DNA of 64,000 nt, taken from positions 79,299,247-79,363,246 of the forward strand of contig CM040128.1 of NCBI GenBank assembly GCA_022559845.1, in the 5' to 3' direction. The notes under the pieces were generated by a model. The model saw nothing but the letters and a program-made list of their open reading frames with translations. It was not told the DNA's origin and ran no database searches. A program made the translations under genes and the position numbers. The stretch comes from Amorphophallus konjac. Taxonomy: Eukaryota; Streptophyta; Magnoliopsida; Alismatales; Araceae. Every line of letters begins with the position of its first letter. Within the stretch, counting starts at the first letter, position 1. Positions 21,107 to 32,647 of the stretch are shown here, piece by piece.

Positions 21107-22488
21107 CTAGCTGTGAAAGCTTCGGGCCTCATGAAGGGTCTTGGGCTCGGGCCACTCAAGAATGGCTTGGACCTTCTCGGGGTCCATGGATACACCTTGG
21201 GATGAGATAATAAATCCTAGGAAGGCTAGTTGATTGGTCAAGAAATGACACTTCTCGGGGTTGTCAAAGAGACTTTCTTTCCTAAGAACGGTGCAAACTT
21301 GTTTGAGATGATCTACGTGGGCTTTCTTGGTTTGGATATATATGAGAATGTCATCAAAGTAGACGACAAGGAAGATGCCAATGAAGGGTCGGAGGACCTC
21401 GGTCATGAGGCGCATAAATGTGCTTGGTGCATTGGAAAGGCCAAAAGGCATGACAAGCCATCATAGAGACCGTCCTTAGTTTTAAAGGCGGTCTTCCACT
21501 CGTCCCCGGGCCTAATGCAAACTTGGTGGTATCCACTTTTGAGATCGATCTTAGAGAAGATGGTGGCTCCAGCAAGCATGTCTAGCATGTCATCTAGCCG
21601 AGGGATGGGAAACCTATATTTGACCGTGATTTTGTTGATGGCCCGGCTATCCACAGACATGCGCCAAGTTCCATCTTTTTTGGGTGTGAGGAGGGCCGGG
21701 ACGGCACATAGACTTTTGCTAATGCGGAGGAAGCCCTTCTTGATGAGCTCCTTAATTTGCCTCCTAAGTTCAGCATGCTCGGTGGGGTTGAGGCGATAGT
21801 GAGGTAGGTTGGGTAAGGTAGCTCTGGGCACAAAGTCGATGGCATGTTGCACATCGCGAATGGGTGGTAGCTTATCTGAAAGTTCATCGGGGAACACATC
21901 ATGGAAGTCCTCAAGGATTTGTTGAATTTCTATTGGGTGTGGGTCGGTTGGGGTGGATTTCCCAAGGCAAATAACAATGGCACACACTTGTCCCCCTTGG
22001 TTGACTTCTTCCTCAAGTTCTTTCCTAGTGATGAGGTGTATTTTCCTAGTAGACCCAATGGTCAAACTAGGATTAGGACTTGATGGGGTGAAGTTTGGTG
22101 GGTTTGGAATAGTGGGAGAGGTAGGGAATCCCTCAAGGGAGGGAGATGCCTTCTTGGGAAGGGAGCGGGGTGGAGAGGGGTTGAGTTGGATCCTCTTCCC
22201 CTCATGAGTGAAAATGCAAGTGTTCGTCCTTCCAAGGAAGGTGGCATCTACATCGTAGATCCAAGGCCGCCCTAGGAGTATACTCCCAACTTCTATTGGT
22301 AGAATGTCACACCAAACTTGGCCTTGGTAAGATTGGAATGTGATGGGGACAAGGCAACGAGTACTAACGGGTACGGATGTGGCATCAATCCACGCTACCC
22401 GATATGGGTGTGGATGTGGCGAGATGGTAAGGCCCAAAAGTTTGACGGTGTCGGGTGACACCACATTCACACTACTCCCGTTGTCCAA
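21107..22488 (-). pseudogene. pol: E2 protease and reverse transcriptase
   Basis: The protease starts just upstream with VILDNGSSVNVVS (active-site D-N-G in place of D-S/T-G) and later ILLGRPWIYD. RT follows: [50 protein letters not shown] and the catalytic [10 protein letters not shown]. One base is missing near 21460 between KDGLYD and MPFGLSNAP, shifting the frame in the middle of RT. Gag and protease are in the same frame but split by a TAG at about 22549-22551. Confidence 0.92.
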
Positions 22489-22548
22489 GATAACCTTCCT
22501 AGCATGACTCCCTATCCCGATGTAGGTATGGAAGATGGTGTTTCTTCT

Positions 22549-23923
22549 CTAATCATGTTCTTGGGTTCGAGTGAGGGTGCACCTAACCACTCCAAGGTGA
22601 GAGTCGGTAGATGGAGGGGGTTGTTCTTGATTGGTCTCCATGTAGTGATTCTCATACTCCTCCTCCCAATCGAGAGAGGCCTCATACACCTCAACCTCTC
22701 CTACAACTTCATCTTGGGGCAAGGGGGTTGTCTCCTCAATGAGCAAGCTAGATGCGCCCTTGGTGGGGCATTGATTGGTGAAATGTCCATACCCAAGGCA
22801 CCTAAAGCATTGCTGCCCATTTTGGTGGTTTGGGGCTGCCCTAGTGTGAGGGAGAGTGGGTGCCAAATTTGGTCTATTGGGAGAGGGGTTGGGGGGCCCG
22901 CTTGTGGGCTGGGGAGGAGGGGTGCCACTAGGAGGGGCTGCTTGGGTGGGAGGAGTTCCCATGGGGGTGGGAAGGAGACCTCGTTGAGGAGGTGGGGGGT
23001 TGGTCCGAGGTACCATGGATTTTGGATCCATCCCCTGAGGGGGAAACGTTCGGGTGTATCGAGAGAATTTCTCGGCATCTCGGGCTACTTGGTAGGCTTG
23101 CTCTAGAGTGGCTACTTGACGCATGAATAGATCCTTTTGTATGTGGAATTGAAGCCCATTCCTAAAGCGGGATAGTGTGACGGCGGGGTCCTCTTGGACT
23201 CCACACTTAAGAAGGTAGTAGTCAAATTTCTCAATGTACTCCATAACGGTCTTCCCTTCTTGGGTTAAGGCTTGCCACTCATCTGGGAGGTTTTGATGGT
23301 AGGAGGGAGGGACATATTTGAGTTTGAGTTGTTCCTTCATGGCCCCCCATGTGGTGATGGGAGCTTCCCTCCTAACTATCCTTAATGCCTCAATGTTCAT
23401 CAATAAGTCTTAGCTAATTTGGTAAGTTGCATTTTTGCAAGCCGGACTCTCCTATCCTCGGTCATTGGGTACCAATCAAAATATTGGTCCATAGCTGCCT
23501 CCCAATCTAAATAGATGCTTGGGTGATGAGACCCATCAAAGGTGGGGGCATCTACTTTCACAAGTCTTATAAGGTGGTCATCCGGGTTGTCCCGGGGGGG
23601 TCTCTCATTCCTCCTTGGAGGTGGGTCTCTTTCCGGTTCGGGAGGATGGTCAAGGTTGAGCTCTCCTATGGCTGGTTCCTCATGCGGGGGAGGTGCCCTC
23701 CTATCACCCTCCCTTGGGGCGGGCCTATTCTCCTCAATTGCTCAAGCCGGGTCGTTATGTCATCAAGCCGTCCTAAGATACTAGCCATACCCTCCACTAG
23801 GAATCTCATGTGATCGGGAAGCTCATGCTCGTTGTTGGCGGGATTCCCTTGGGGATTGGGATTCATTGTGGAATTGGAAGTGGATGGATTTGTTTGATAA
23901 TGAGTTCCACTACCAGTGGTCAT
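22549..23923 (-). pseudogene. gag: E2 gag
   Basis: Gag starts near 23923 (MTTGSGTHYQ). The core includes APTFDGSHHPSIYLDWE and KLKYVPPSYHQNL, then FRNGLQFHIQKDLFMRQVA. A Pro-rich linker leads to the zinc knuckle CFRCLGYGHFTNQC (C-X2-C-X4-H-X4-C, near 22800). One base is lost near 23405 (AKTY then MNIEAL, a TGGATG that became TGATG), and another shift lies near 23666. A TAG ends it after RTQEHD where chromoviruses have Trp (D-W-R-R), so this stop is probably a mutated TGG, not the natural end. Confidence 0.9.
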
Positions 23924-24020
23924 GGAAAGTTGGGTGGGCTATGCACGGGTGTGCGGATGCACCTATGAATGACCTAGTGTGAAGATGACCCAAGACTAGA
24001 CTTGTAAGAACAAGCCTATG

Positions 24021-24035
24021 ACCGCTCTGATACCA
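24021..24035 (-). promoter_or_regulatory. Primer-binding site of E2 (initiator tRNA-Met)
   Basis: On the minus strand it reads TGGTATCAGAGCGGT, two bases inside the 5' LTR. TGGTATCAGAGC is the usual plant initiator-Met primer complement. Confidence 0.92.
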
Positions 24036-24037
24036 AT

Positions 24038-25903
24038 TGATGTGGCACAGCCCAAAGATGCAAATGAATGAATTGTTGAACCTAGGACTTAGATCCGTAA
24101 GCATACAAGCACTTTCAACGGACTCATGTTAGCGGCTCACTCGCACGAATCATACGATCACCCAGTGGTGCCGGGGGATGATGGCGAGGGTCTGAGGTGG
24201 GACCCAAATATTCAAAGGACTAGGTTGGCTTAGGCTGACCCCTAAGGGTCTGGGAATTCCCAAATTCATGGGCAGCCAGGATGCCGGGGTGTGGGGTTGG
24301 GTGGCTCTCACTCACAATCTGCGGCGGGCGCACTAATGAACAATTACGGGTCTGAACACTCCCTCACCGACCGACGGGCATAAGAGACAATACTGAACTA
24401 GCAAAGCATGGAAAAGCAAGGTAGGGATCAGTCACTCACCTGATCGGTGTGAAGACACCGATCCCGGCCGAAAGACGACGGCAAGCGGGGAGGCGTGGGT
24501 ACGCACCCACACGCCGCGTCGATGCCGCTTGACTTGAAAATATATAACGTACAACACTACTCCTCACGCAGGAGGGTGGGACAAGGGGTTGGGGTTAATG
24601 TGTTACAGTCAAACACTACCTCCACGTAGGGAGGGGCTATAAGCCGGCCAGGCGGGGTTGGGAAAACTAAGAGAGAAAATCGATTCGTCGAGCTTTACCG
24701 ATTCTGCCAGCTTTAGGAATAGCCTGACAGGTTGTTGATGATGGCGCCGCCACGAGCTCAGCCGAGCTTAGAATTAGTCAAAATTGGTGCCAAAACTTTC
24801 TACACTGACCCAGGATGATGCCTGAATTTTGGGTGAATTTCATGATGTCGTTGCTGGCCGGGGCAGAGTCTGGAACCGGACTGATTTGTTCTGTCTCTGT
24901 CTGGTGTAGAACCAATGAGGTCTGTTGCAGAAGATGCCACGAACTCTACCAAACTCCGATTGAAACGAAATTGGCGTTGGCGCGACCGTTGCTGGAATAG
25001 CTTAGAGTAGGAACTGACGGGACTCCAAAAGGAGGTTGGAGAAGAAACTTTTGATCAGAAGACTGGGTGGTGGTCCAACCTGGAACATCAGGGAGCAGGC
25101 TGCGCACTTTGACGTGAATAATTGGAACTGAGGGCTCGGGTGGGCGATTGACTTCCTTCTTCTTGGTACTGAAAGATGAGTAGTTCCTTCCCTCCGAAGA
25201 TGGCACTTAGATCTTTCCCGAACTGGTCGTGGTAGCCTCTGATCTCAGCCTCAGGTCACGAGCCGGAGTCGGGAAGCGCAGTCCGGCGAGATCGGCTCCT
25301 CCGGTCAGCTCCGAGCTTGGATGGACGCTAGACCACCACTGTTGGAAAGCTGACTCGATGACGTTTCCTCCGATGTATGATATGTTGCCAGAAGCCCCCG
25401 GGTGATGACGTGGTGCTCTCTGCAACCTGCTGCTACTCTGCTGCCTGCAACCCGGGACTGGATCTGAAAATGAAAGAGGATATGGGTGACGGGGTAGTGA
25501 AGGTGTTGCTGGGGATTGGGGTGGCTGAAGCTGTGGGGAGGGGAGGGGTCGATGGAGGGTTGTTGGGTGGCTGAGAATCAAGGGGTGGGTGGGTGAAGGG
25601 AGCTGGAGCTGGCTGGAGTGGGTAGGGGAAGGGAGAGGGCTGCACAAGGTAAGCAATGGAGAGGAAAGGGGGAGGGTGAACTTGGGCTGGGTATGGGGGC
25701 TGGTTTGGGCGACTAAAGCCTAGTATGGGGGTTGTGAGAGGTGGGGGAGATTCAAATTTGGCCTTGGGAGAAACTCCTTCAGCCTTGGGGGCGTGAGGAG
25801 GTGCTTAGGGAAGTGGATGGGGTAGTTGGTGGTTGGGTGGTGGGGTTTTGATTGGTGGAGGCTATCTTGGGGCTGGGGTGGAGTTATTGGGGTGATGGGT
25901 GGT
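24038..25903 (-). repeat. 5' LTR of E2, part left of E3
   Basis: It begins TGATGTGGCACAG and is collinear with 16683-18560 until GATGGGTGGT at 25903, where E3 starts. Collinearity resumes at 32150. The GTGGT at 25899-25903 is the duplicated target of E3. Confidence 0.92.
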
Positions 25904-27994
25904 TGATGCGGGACGGACCACGAACACGACTCGAATGAGGAATGCAGTCCTCGGACTCTAGGTGACCTCGTGATTGTCCCTTAACGAGGGAAGCGTCGGA
26001 CATGCACGGTTGAGAAACCGACAAGAGCTAGGGTGGTCAATTCGCACTTTCGTGCCGAGATCGGGTCACGGGACGGTAACGCTCTCTCTCGCAGCAGCGG
26101 TGATATAAATATAAAGCGAGCTAATTGTCCCTACACATGCTCTCTAGCAGCGGCATAAACAAATATATATGAAGTAAGTAAAATGCCGAGAAGGGAGCGA
26201 AAACGATACCTCCACGCGCCCGGCGTGGGGAAGACGGACCCGGTCGAAACTCGTACTCCCGGGATAAATATTACACAATGATGACAGCAATGAAATATCG
26301 CCCACTCCACGCAGGGAGGTAAAGGGTTACACATATGGGCCCGGGAGGACCGAGTTCGGGTTGACGGGCGGCTTCTCGCGTCTCTTCGGCAGCACCCGAA
26401 CTTGTGGCTGTGGGGCCCACGCGCTGTCCGGAGGGGCTGTGTAGGACCCGGTGGCACTGCTGTAGTGGGGACACTTAGGGAAGCTCTCCTTGGACTGGCG
26501 GTATGCTGGAACGGTGGCCGGAGGCCGGGCGGCTCCGATCGGCACCGGTCGGAATCACCGGCCACGGATCTGCCAGTTCTGTTTTCCGGCGCGCGCTCCG
26601 GCGAGAACGGACGCTGCGATCAGCCCCGATGTCGGATCGACACGAAACCAGTGTCGTTGGAAAGCTAACTTCAAATACTTCAATCTAGGTCTAGAGATCG
26701 GACCTGGATCTGAACGGATCTAAGCTTGAGTGAATTTACAAGTTCCTATTGTACAGTGCCTGAGCTCTCAGATCTGCAGGGAACTTGTCTGAGAACTGCC
26801 GTTGACCGTCTAGTAGACTTCCGACTCAGCTCCGGAGCTCGTCATCAATGTTGTAGGAAATTGAAGCAGGAAAATGGGCATATTTTCGGATCTGGATTTG
26901 GTGGAGGCTACGCATTGATATGATTTGTTTACTGGAAGTTGGTCGGATTTGGAATTTGGCTGACAGTACTATAGCTGAAGAAGGACACGATTTTTGAAAA
27001 ATGGATAGAAGGCTGATTAAAAATTAAGAAAATTCATGGAGTGAGAGCTTGATGGACAGAACTCTCAGTAAAATTGAGAGGTTTGGAAAAATCAAAATAG
27101 TGGTCGGAGATGGGAAACGCAGAGCTGCTGTCACTGTAGACAGAGACAAGATAGATCTGGGAGTGAAAGATGAACGTAAATGAAAATTACTAAATGGAGG
27201 AGTTTGGACGTGAAGATTTAGGTGGAGGTGGGGATTCAAGGTAAGGACACACCCTCAAAATTTCAAATCGATCTGAGCTCGTAGCTGACAGCAAGAATTC
27301 GTGGAAGGGGCTGCTATTGGCTGAAGATAGAACTTCGACGGTGGCTCGATGGCGATTCGATGGCGGCACGAACGGCGGCGGCGGCGGCACGGATCACAAC
27401 CAGAGAATGAGGGGAGGGGATAGAGATGAAACCACTCTAGAATTGGAGGTTGGAGAGGGAAGAACACCAGGGGAAGGGAGAGGGGCTCAAGAATCACTCT
27501 TGAATTTCCAACAATTTTTTCTTCATTAATGCTAACAAATGGAAAATACAACCTTTTATATGCCTTACATCAAACATAATCTACACCATTAGATCTAGGG
27601 GAGGGGATTGGATGGTTGGGATCAAGTGTGACCAACACACACAAAAATTAAATAAAAAATACAAGGGGGGGGGCTATTGACAGGGAGACAAGGGGGCAAG
27701 TTTGAAATGGTAGGTAGCCTACCATGGAATTTCTTACCTATTTGTCTACCTATGTGGCAATTGACATTGAACTCTTCTAGAAGGCCACCTAGGATGGTTG
27801 ACCAGTCCCACATGGTCTAGGTGGACCAATGGGAAAGGGCTGGGGGTCCCCTTACTTGGGCCCATGGAAATTTTACATATAATCCCACTAAGACTTACAA
27901 TTACGTACCCATATAACACAAGGGTATACATACAAATATGAAAGGACATAAATGTAAACAAAATGCGGACGGTCTTACCTCGATGTCCCCATCA
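25904..27994 (-). repeat. 3' LTR of E3
   Basis: The LTR begins TGATGCGGGACGG and ends GATGTCCCCATCA. A TATAAAAG box on the minus strand lies at 27553-27560. Open frames on both strands inside it are in GC-rich, repetitive DNA, are present in both LTR copies, and show no known domain. Confidence 0.92.
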
Positions 27995-28100
27995 ATTCTC
28001 CCCGGGTGGGAGGAACTCGACCCCGTCGAGTAGGGGTATGGATGCTCGAGTACTCCGGTAGATCCGTCATCGTGCCAAGTAACGCGGGTATGTTCCACTC
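27995..28100 (-). pseudogene. E3: relic of the pol C-terminus with polypurine tract
   Basis: On the minus strand this codes TGVLEHPYPYSTGSSSSHPG, matching the last residues of the E2 polyprotein (DPYSTGSSSPHPGG). The polypurine tract (27995-28010) overlaps it. Nothing else of pol survives, which shows that E3 arose from a full chromovirus by a large internal deletion. Confidence 0.75.
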
Positions 28101-29022
28101 CAAGTGACCGTCACCTGCTCATTCCATATATACTCGATATGCACAAGCTACTATGGGCCAGAGGTGGACACTCCGAATGTGGCACTCTCAAAAAGGGAGG
28201 TGGCGGCTCGAAGACTCACTAGGAATCACCGCTGAGTCCCTGTAGATGACTGATCCGGGTATAGATGTAGAACCGATCCCATACTCATCGAGTGAGTCGA
28301 CTCGCTTCACACTCATAAGGGACTGACATCAAGCTTACACAAGACACATACAGACTCACCATGCGCTAACACACATATGCAAACCACACAAAGAAAACAC
28401 ACTGACTCATCTATGACCCTAGACACACCTAATGTTAGTCCGACCCGTACATGGGTGACGGCGGACCAGGACACCCGAATATGTGCCATGCATGCATGTT
28501 ATGTAACCGGAGATGGGTGGCATGGGGAACATCCAAACGTCCAAGTATGACCCAATCATGTATGGATGGTCCTTTGGATTTGGGGAACTTGAGAGAGCTA
28601 GAAGACCCGGATGTGGAAGAGCTGGGTGTGGGTGTATCGAGTATGGGTTTGGTGGGTATAGATGGCCCGACCTGTGGGAAAGGGGTGTGAAAGTGGACTT
28701 CCCCGATAAGGTATGATGGAAGTGATGGATCACAGGGCCCACTAGAGTAGGGGTCAAAGAATATGTGACCCCTTGGTCCCTCCGTTACATAGTCCCATGT
28801 TTAAAATTCATGAAGGTGATGGTCACCTCCATCCCTCGTGGTAAATGGGACCGTGTATAAGAGATATGACTCCTCCCTCTGAAGAAAAGTAATGAAGTCG
28901 GGCTCGTCCGATAGCGGGAGAAGTAGAAGAACCTCCGTGGTAACACAACCCACGGTACATACGGAGGTAATGGACCCTATGGCCGGATGGGTGAAGCTAC
29001 GACTAGTGGGGTGGTCGAAGCC
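28101..29022 (-). other. E3 internal non-coding and Pro-rich region
   Basis: No recognisable domain is present. A Pro/His-rich minus-strand frame (28757-28419) is probably a decayed gag tail. The stretch at 28100-28400 has no open frame. Confidence 0.5.
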
Positions 29023-29676
29023 TCAGACCAATAAATGTGTAAATGTCAACTGCCGGTCTAACCCTTTAAGAAGGTCGTCCAATGTGTCCACATAGTGACT
29101 AGACCGGAAGGCGGTGTGAAATGAGTTGCTTGGCACTAGAGGTAGTGTGGGGTCCATAGATGGAAAGGGAGGTGGGACCAAGCCATCCTTGAGCCAATGA
29201 AGAAGCGGCTTGACTATGTATAGTGTTCCCGTAAGAAACACGGGTGGCTCGGGTTTTGGTGGCTCCCAATATGATGGCTCCGGATGAGGGTTGGAAGGTA
29301 AGGGTGGTAACAGAGCACTCACGGGTGGTGAAGGTAATGGGGTAGGCAGTCCGATCAGCTCGAGACTCGGTTGGGAGTTAGATGTTTGCCGAAGGGCAGC
29401 CAGGGCAGCATCGGCTCGCTGTAGGTCGTCATTAAATGGAGACTCAAATGGCTCGACCTCAAGAGCGACCTTATAGGACTGCGCTAGAGAGAATGCATCG
29501 CGGACAAGACATTGGATTTGAAAGTAAATCCGTAAACGTCTCTGGAACTGAAATGCGGCTGTGGTGCTCTCCTCTCCCAAGCCATATTCCAACCAATACG
29601 TATGATATGCCCGAATGTACTCGGACACGGACCTATCGCCTTGGACGGGTCGACATGGGTTGGCCATAGTCGCCAA
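29023..29676 (-). pseudogene. gag: E3 gag fragment
   Basis: The frame carries QGDRSVSEYIRAYHTYWLEY, then FQFQRRLRIYFQIQCLVRD and AFSLAQSYKVALEVEPFES. This is the C-terminal half of a retrotransposon gag core, in which a hydrophobic helix is followed by a Tyr/Ala-rich helix, then a Pro-rich tail. There is no zinc knuckle and no protease. Its distance from E2 gag (little identity beyond pattern) suggests E3 comes from a different chromovirus family, though with the same primer and tract. Confidence 0.7.
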
Positions 29677-30030
29677 AAATGTGGGAATGGATCCCTAGGA
29701 ATGGATGTGCAAGGGCATTTTTTTTGTCTTATAGGCAAATTTTATGCAAACTAATGCAAGCACCTAGACACGACTTAAAATGTGATGCAAGTTGGAATGT
29801 GACTCGACTACAACCTAGACACAACCAAGACTCGGTACGTGGCGGAGATACTCGATCCAAAGATCACTCGCGCAAGTGTGCGGCCTTCCCGGTAGGCGTA
29901 GCCTAACGTTCGGACAACACCTTTTGATATACCAAGTAAAGGGATGCAAATGCAACTCCTAAGACCGACTTAGACACGTAGACTTGAATGACACTTTTTT
30001 TTGTTTTTGTTGTAGACACCCTAGACTCAA

Positions 30031-30047
30031 CTGGTGCTCTGATACCA
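30031..30047 (-). promoter_or_regulatory. Primer-binding site of E3 (initiator tRNA-Met)
   Basis: The minus strand reads TGGTATCAGAGCACCAG, three bases inside the LTR edge. Confidence 0.92.
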
Positions 30048-30050
30048 AAT

Positions 30051-32149
30051 TGATGCGGGACGGACCACGGACACGACTCGAATGAGGAATGCAGTCCTCG
30101 GACTCTAGGTGAGCTCGTGATTGTCCCTTAACGAGGGAAGCGTCGGACGTGCACGGTTGAGAAACCGGCAAGAGCTAGGGTGGTCAATTCGCACTTTTGT
30201 GCCCGGATCGGGTCATGGGACGGTAACGCTCTCTCTCGCAGCAGCGGTGATATAAATATAAAGCGAGCTAATTGTCCCTACACATGCTCTCTAGTAGCGG
30301 CATAAACAAATATATATGAAGTAAGCAAAATGCCGAGAAGGGAGCGAAAACGATACCTCCACGCGCCCGGCGTGGGGAAGACGGACCCGGCCGAAACTCG
30401 TACTCCCGGGATAAATATTACACAATGATGATAGCAATGAAATATCACCCACTCCACGCAGGGAGGTAAAGGGTTACACAAATGGGCCCGGGAGGACCGA
30501 GTTCGGGTTGACGGGCGGCTTCTCGCGTCTCTTCGGCAGCACCCGAACTTGTGGCCGTGGGGCCCACGCACTGTCCGGAGGGGCCGTGTGGGACCCGGTG
30601 GCACTGCTGTAGTGGGGACACTTAGGGAAGCGCTCCCTGGGCTGGCGGTATGCTGGAACGGCGACCGGAGGCCGGGCGGCTCCGATCGGCACCGGTCAGA
30701 ATCACCGGCCACGGATCTGCCGGTTCTATTTTCCGGCGCGCGCTCCGGCGAGAACGGACGCTGCGATCAGCCCCGATGTCAGATCGACACGAAACCAGCA
30801 CCGTTGGAAAGCTAACTTCAAATACTTCAATCTAGGTCTAGAGATCAGACCTGGATCTGCACGGATCTTGGCTTGAGTGAATTTACAAGTTCCTATTGTA
30901 TAGTGCCCGAGCTCTCAGATCTGCAGGGAACTTGTCTGAGAACTGCCGTTGACCATCTAGTAGACTTCCGACTCAGCTCTGGGGCTCTTCATCAATGTTG
31001 TAGGAAATTGAAGCAGGAAAATGGGCATATTTTTAGATCTGGATTTGGTGGAGGTTACGAAGTGATATGATTTGTTTACTGGAAGGTGGTCGGATCTGGA
31101 ATCTGGCTGACAGTACTATAGCTGAAGAAGAACATGATTTTTGAAAAATGGATAGAAGGCTGATCAAAAATTAATAAAATTCATGGAGTGAGAGCTTGAT
31201 GGAAAGAACTCTCAGTAAAATTGGGAGAGTTTGGAAAAATCAAAATAGTGATCGGAGATGGGAAACTCAGACTTGCTGTCACTGTAGATAGAGACATGAC
31301 AGATCTGGGAGTGAAAGATGAACGAAAATGGAAAATTACTAAATGGAGGAGTTTGGATGTGAACATTGAGGTGGAGGTGGGAATTCAAGGTAAGAACACA
31401 CCCTCAAAATTTTAAATCGATCTGAGCTCGTGGCTGACAGCAAGAATTTATGGAAGGGGCTGCTATTGGCTGAAGATAGAACTTCGACGGTGGCTCGATG
31501 GCGATTCGATGGCGGCACGAACGGCGGCGACAGCGGCACGGATCACAACCAGAGAATGAGGGGAGGGGATAGAGATGAAACCACTCTAGAACTGGAGGTT
31601 GGAGAGGGAAGAACACCAGGGGAAGGGAGAGGGGCTCAAGAATCACTCTTGAATTTTCAACAATTTTCTCTTCTTTAATGCTAACAAATGGAAAATACAA
31701 CCTTTTATATGCCTTACATCAAACCTAATCTACACCATTAGATCTAGGGGAGGGGATTGGATGGTTGGGATCAAGAGTGACCAACACACACAAAAATTAA
31801 ATAAAAAAATACAAGGGGGGGGGGCCTATTGACCAAGGGGAGACAAGGGGCCAAGTTTGAAATGGTAGGTTGCCTACCATGGAATTTCTTACCCATTTGT
31901 CTACCCATGTGGCAATTGACATTGAACTCTTCTAGAAGGCCACCTAGGATGGTTGACCAGCCCCACATGGTCTAGGTGGACCAATGGGAAAGGGCTGGGG
32001 GTCCCCTTACTTGGGCCCATGGGAATTTTACATATAAACTCACTAAGACTTACAATTGCGTACCCATATACCACAAGGGTATACATACAAATATGAAAGG
32101 ATATAAATGCAAACAAAATGCGAACGGTCTTGCCTCGATGTCCCCATCA
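30051..32149 (-). repeat. 5' LTR of E3
   Basis: This is the second copy of the E3 LTR, collinear with 25904-27994 with small indels. Its TATA box (TATAAAAG on the minus strand) is at 31702-31709. Directly after it GTGGT (32150-32154) repeats the target. Confidence 0.93.
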
Positions 32150-32647
32150 GTGGTTGGGGAGGTCCTTGAATGAGGGTGGGGGAGTTAGGTGGTAGGTGGG
32201 AGAAGGGGGAGAGAGAGAGGGGTTCGCCTTCTTCCTTGAGGAGAGATAGAGTGAGAGACATAATGAGAGAGAGAGAATAGAAATTTGGTGGAGGAGCGTA
32301 AGATTTGGGAGTTGCTTCTATTCAAATTGATTCATCAAAAGTTGAGTACATGAGGAGAGATGGGGCCTATATATAGGCATCCACTCTTTACATGACAAAA
32401 GTACCCTTGACAATTAGACAAAAGACCAAGCATATCCTAGACTCAATCATATGGGCTCATAACTAAGGTACTAAGGCCCAAATCAGCATAACAAGAGAAA
32501 TGACTTAAAACAACATGACTCAATAAAGGAAAGTACATAGGATATGACTCAAAGAAAAGGAAAATAACATGTGATCTCATAGCCGGGCTTCCTCAAAATG
32601 ATGCAGACGATCCGAGCCAAAGAGAGCGCTGTGAGATGCCCTCATCA
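32150..32647 (-). repeat. 5' LTR of E2, part right of E3
   Basis: It continues the E2 LTR from TTGGGGAGGTCC and ends GCCCTCATCA at 32647. CTTTT (32648-32652) follows as the E2 target duplication, then element B RNase H coding sequence. Confidence 0.93.

Larger units (their letters stand above)
25904..32149 (-). mobile_element. Element E3: non-autonomous chromovirus derivative nested in the E2 LTR
   Basis: The element is 6246 bp: LTRs 25904-27994 (2091 bp, 3') and 30051-32149 (2099 bp, 5'), and a 2056-bp internal part. It is flanked by GTGGT (25899-25903 and 32150-32154), and the empty site is visible in the other E2 LTR near 18560. Ends are TGATGCGGG...CCCCATCA. Over the first roughly 290 bp the LTRs differ at about 10 sites. 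It has a tRNA-Met primer site and a polypurine tract but no protease, RT or integrase; only gag and the last codons of pol remain, so it must have relied on another element's enzymes. Confidence 0.93.
16683..32647 (-). mobile_element. Element E2: chromovirus (Ty3/gypsy) inserted in B, itself interrupted by E3
   Basis: The element runs TGATG...CATCA and is flanked by CTTTT duplications. It is 9714 bp after removing E3 and one copy of its TSD. LTRs are 16683-19053 (3', 2371 bp) and 24038-32647 (5', 2359 bp without E3). Over the first roughly 285 bp the two LTRs differ at about 13 sites, many of them C/T or G/A. Primer site for initiator tRNA-Met, gag with one zinc knuckle, protease, RT, RNase H, integrase and chromodomain all lie on the minus strand in the usual order. 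At least seven stops or frameshifts make it inactive. Confidence 0.93.

Noticed and set aside
24021..24037. tRNA-Met-like sequence (also at 30031 and 46343)
   Set aside because: Only 12-17 nt complementary to a tRNA 3' end, directly next to an LTR: these are primer-binding sites, not tRNA genes.
26131..31700. Several frames of 60-145 codons in GC-rich parts of the E3 LTRs
   Set aside because: They are paired copies in the two LTRs, on both strands, with no domain or codon bias; LTR composition explains them.
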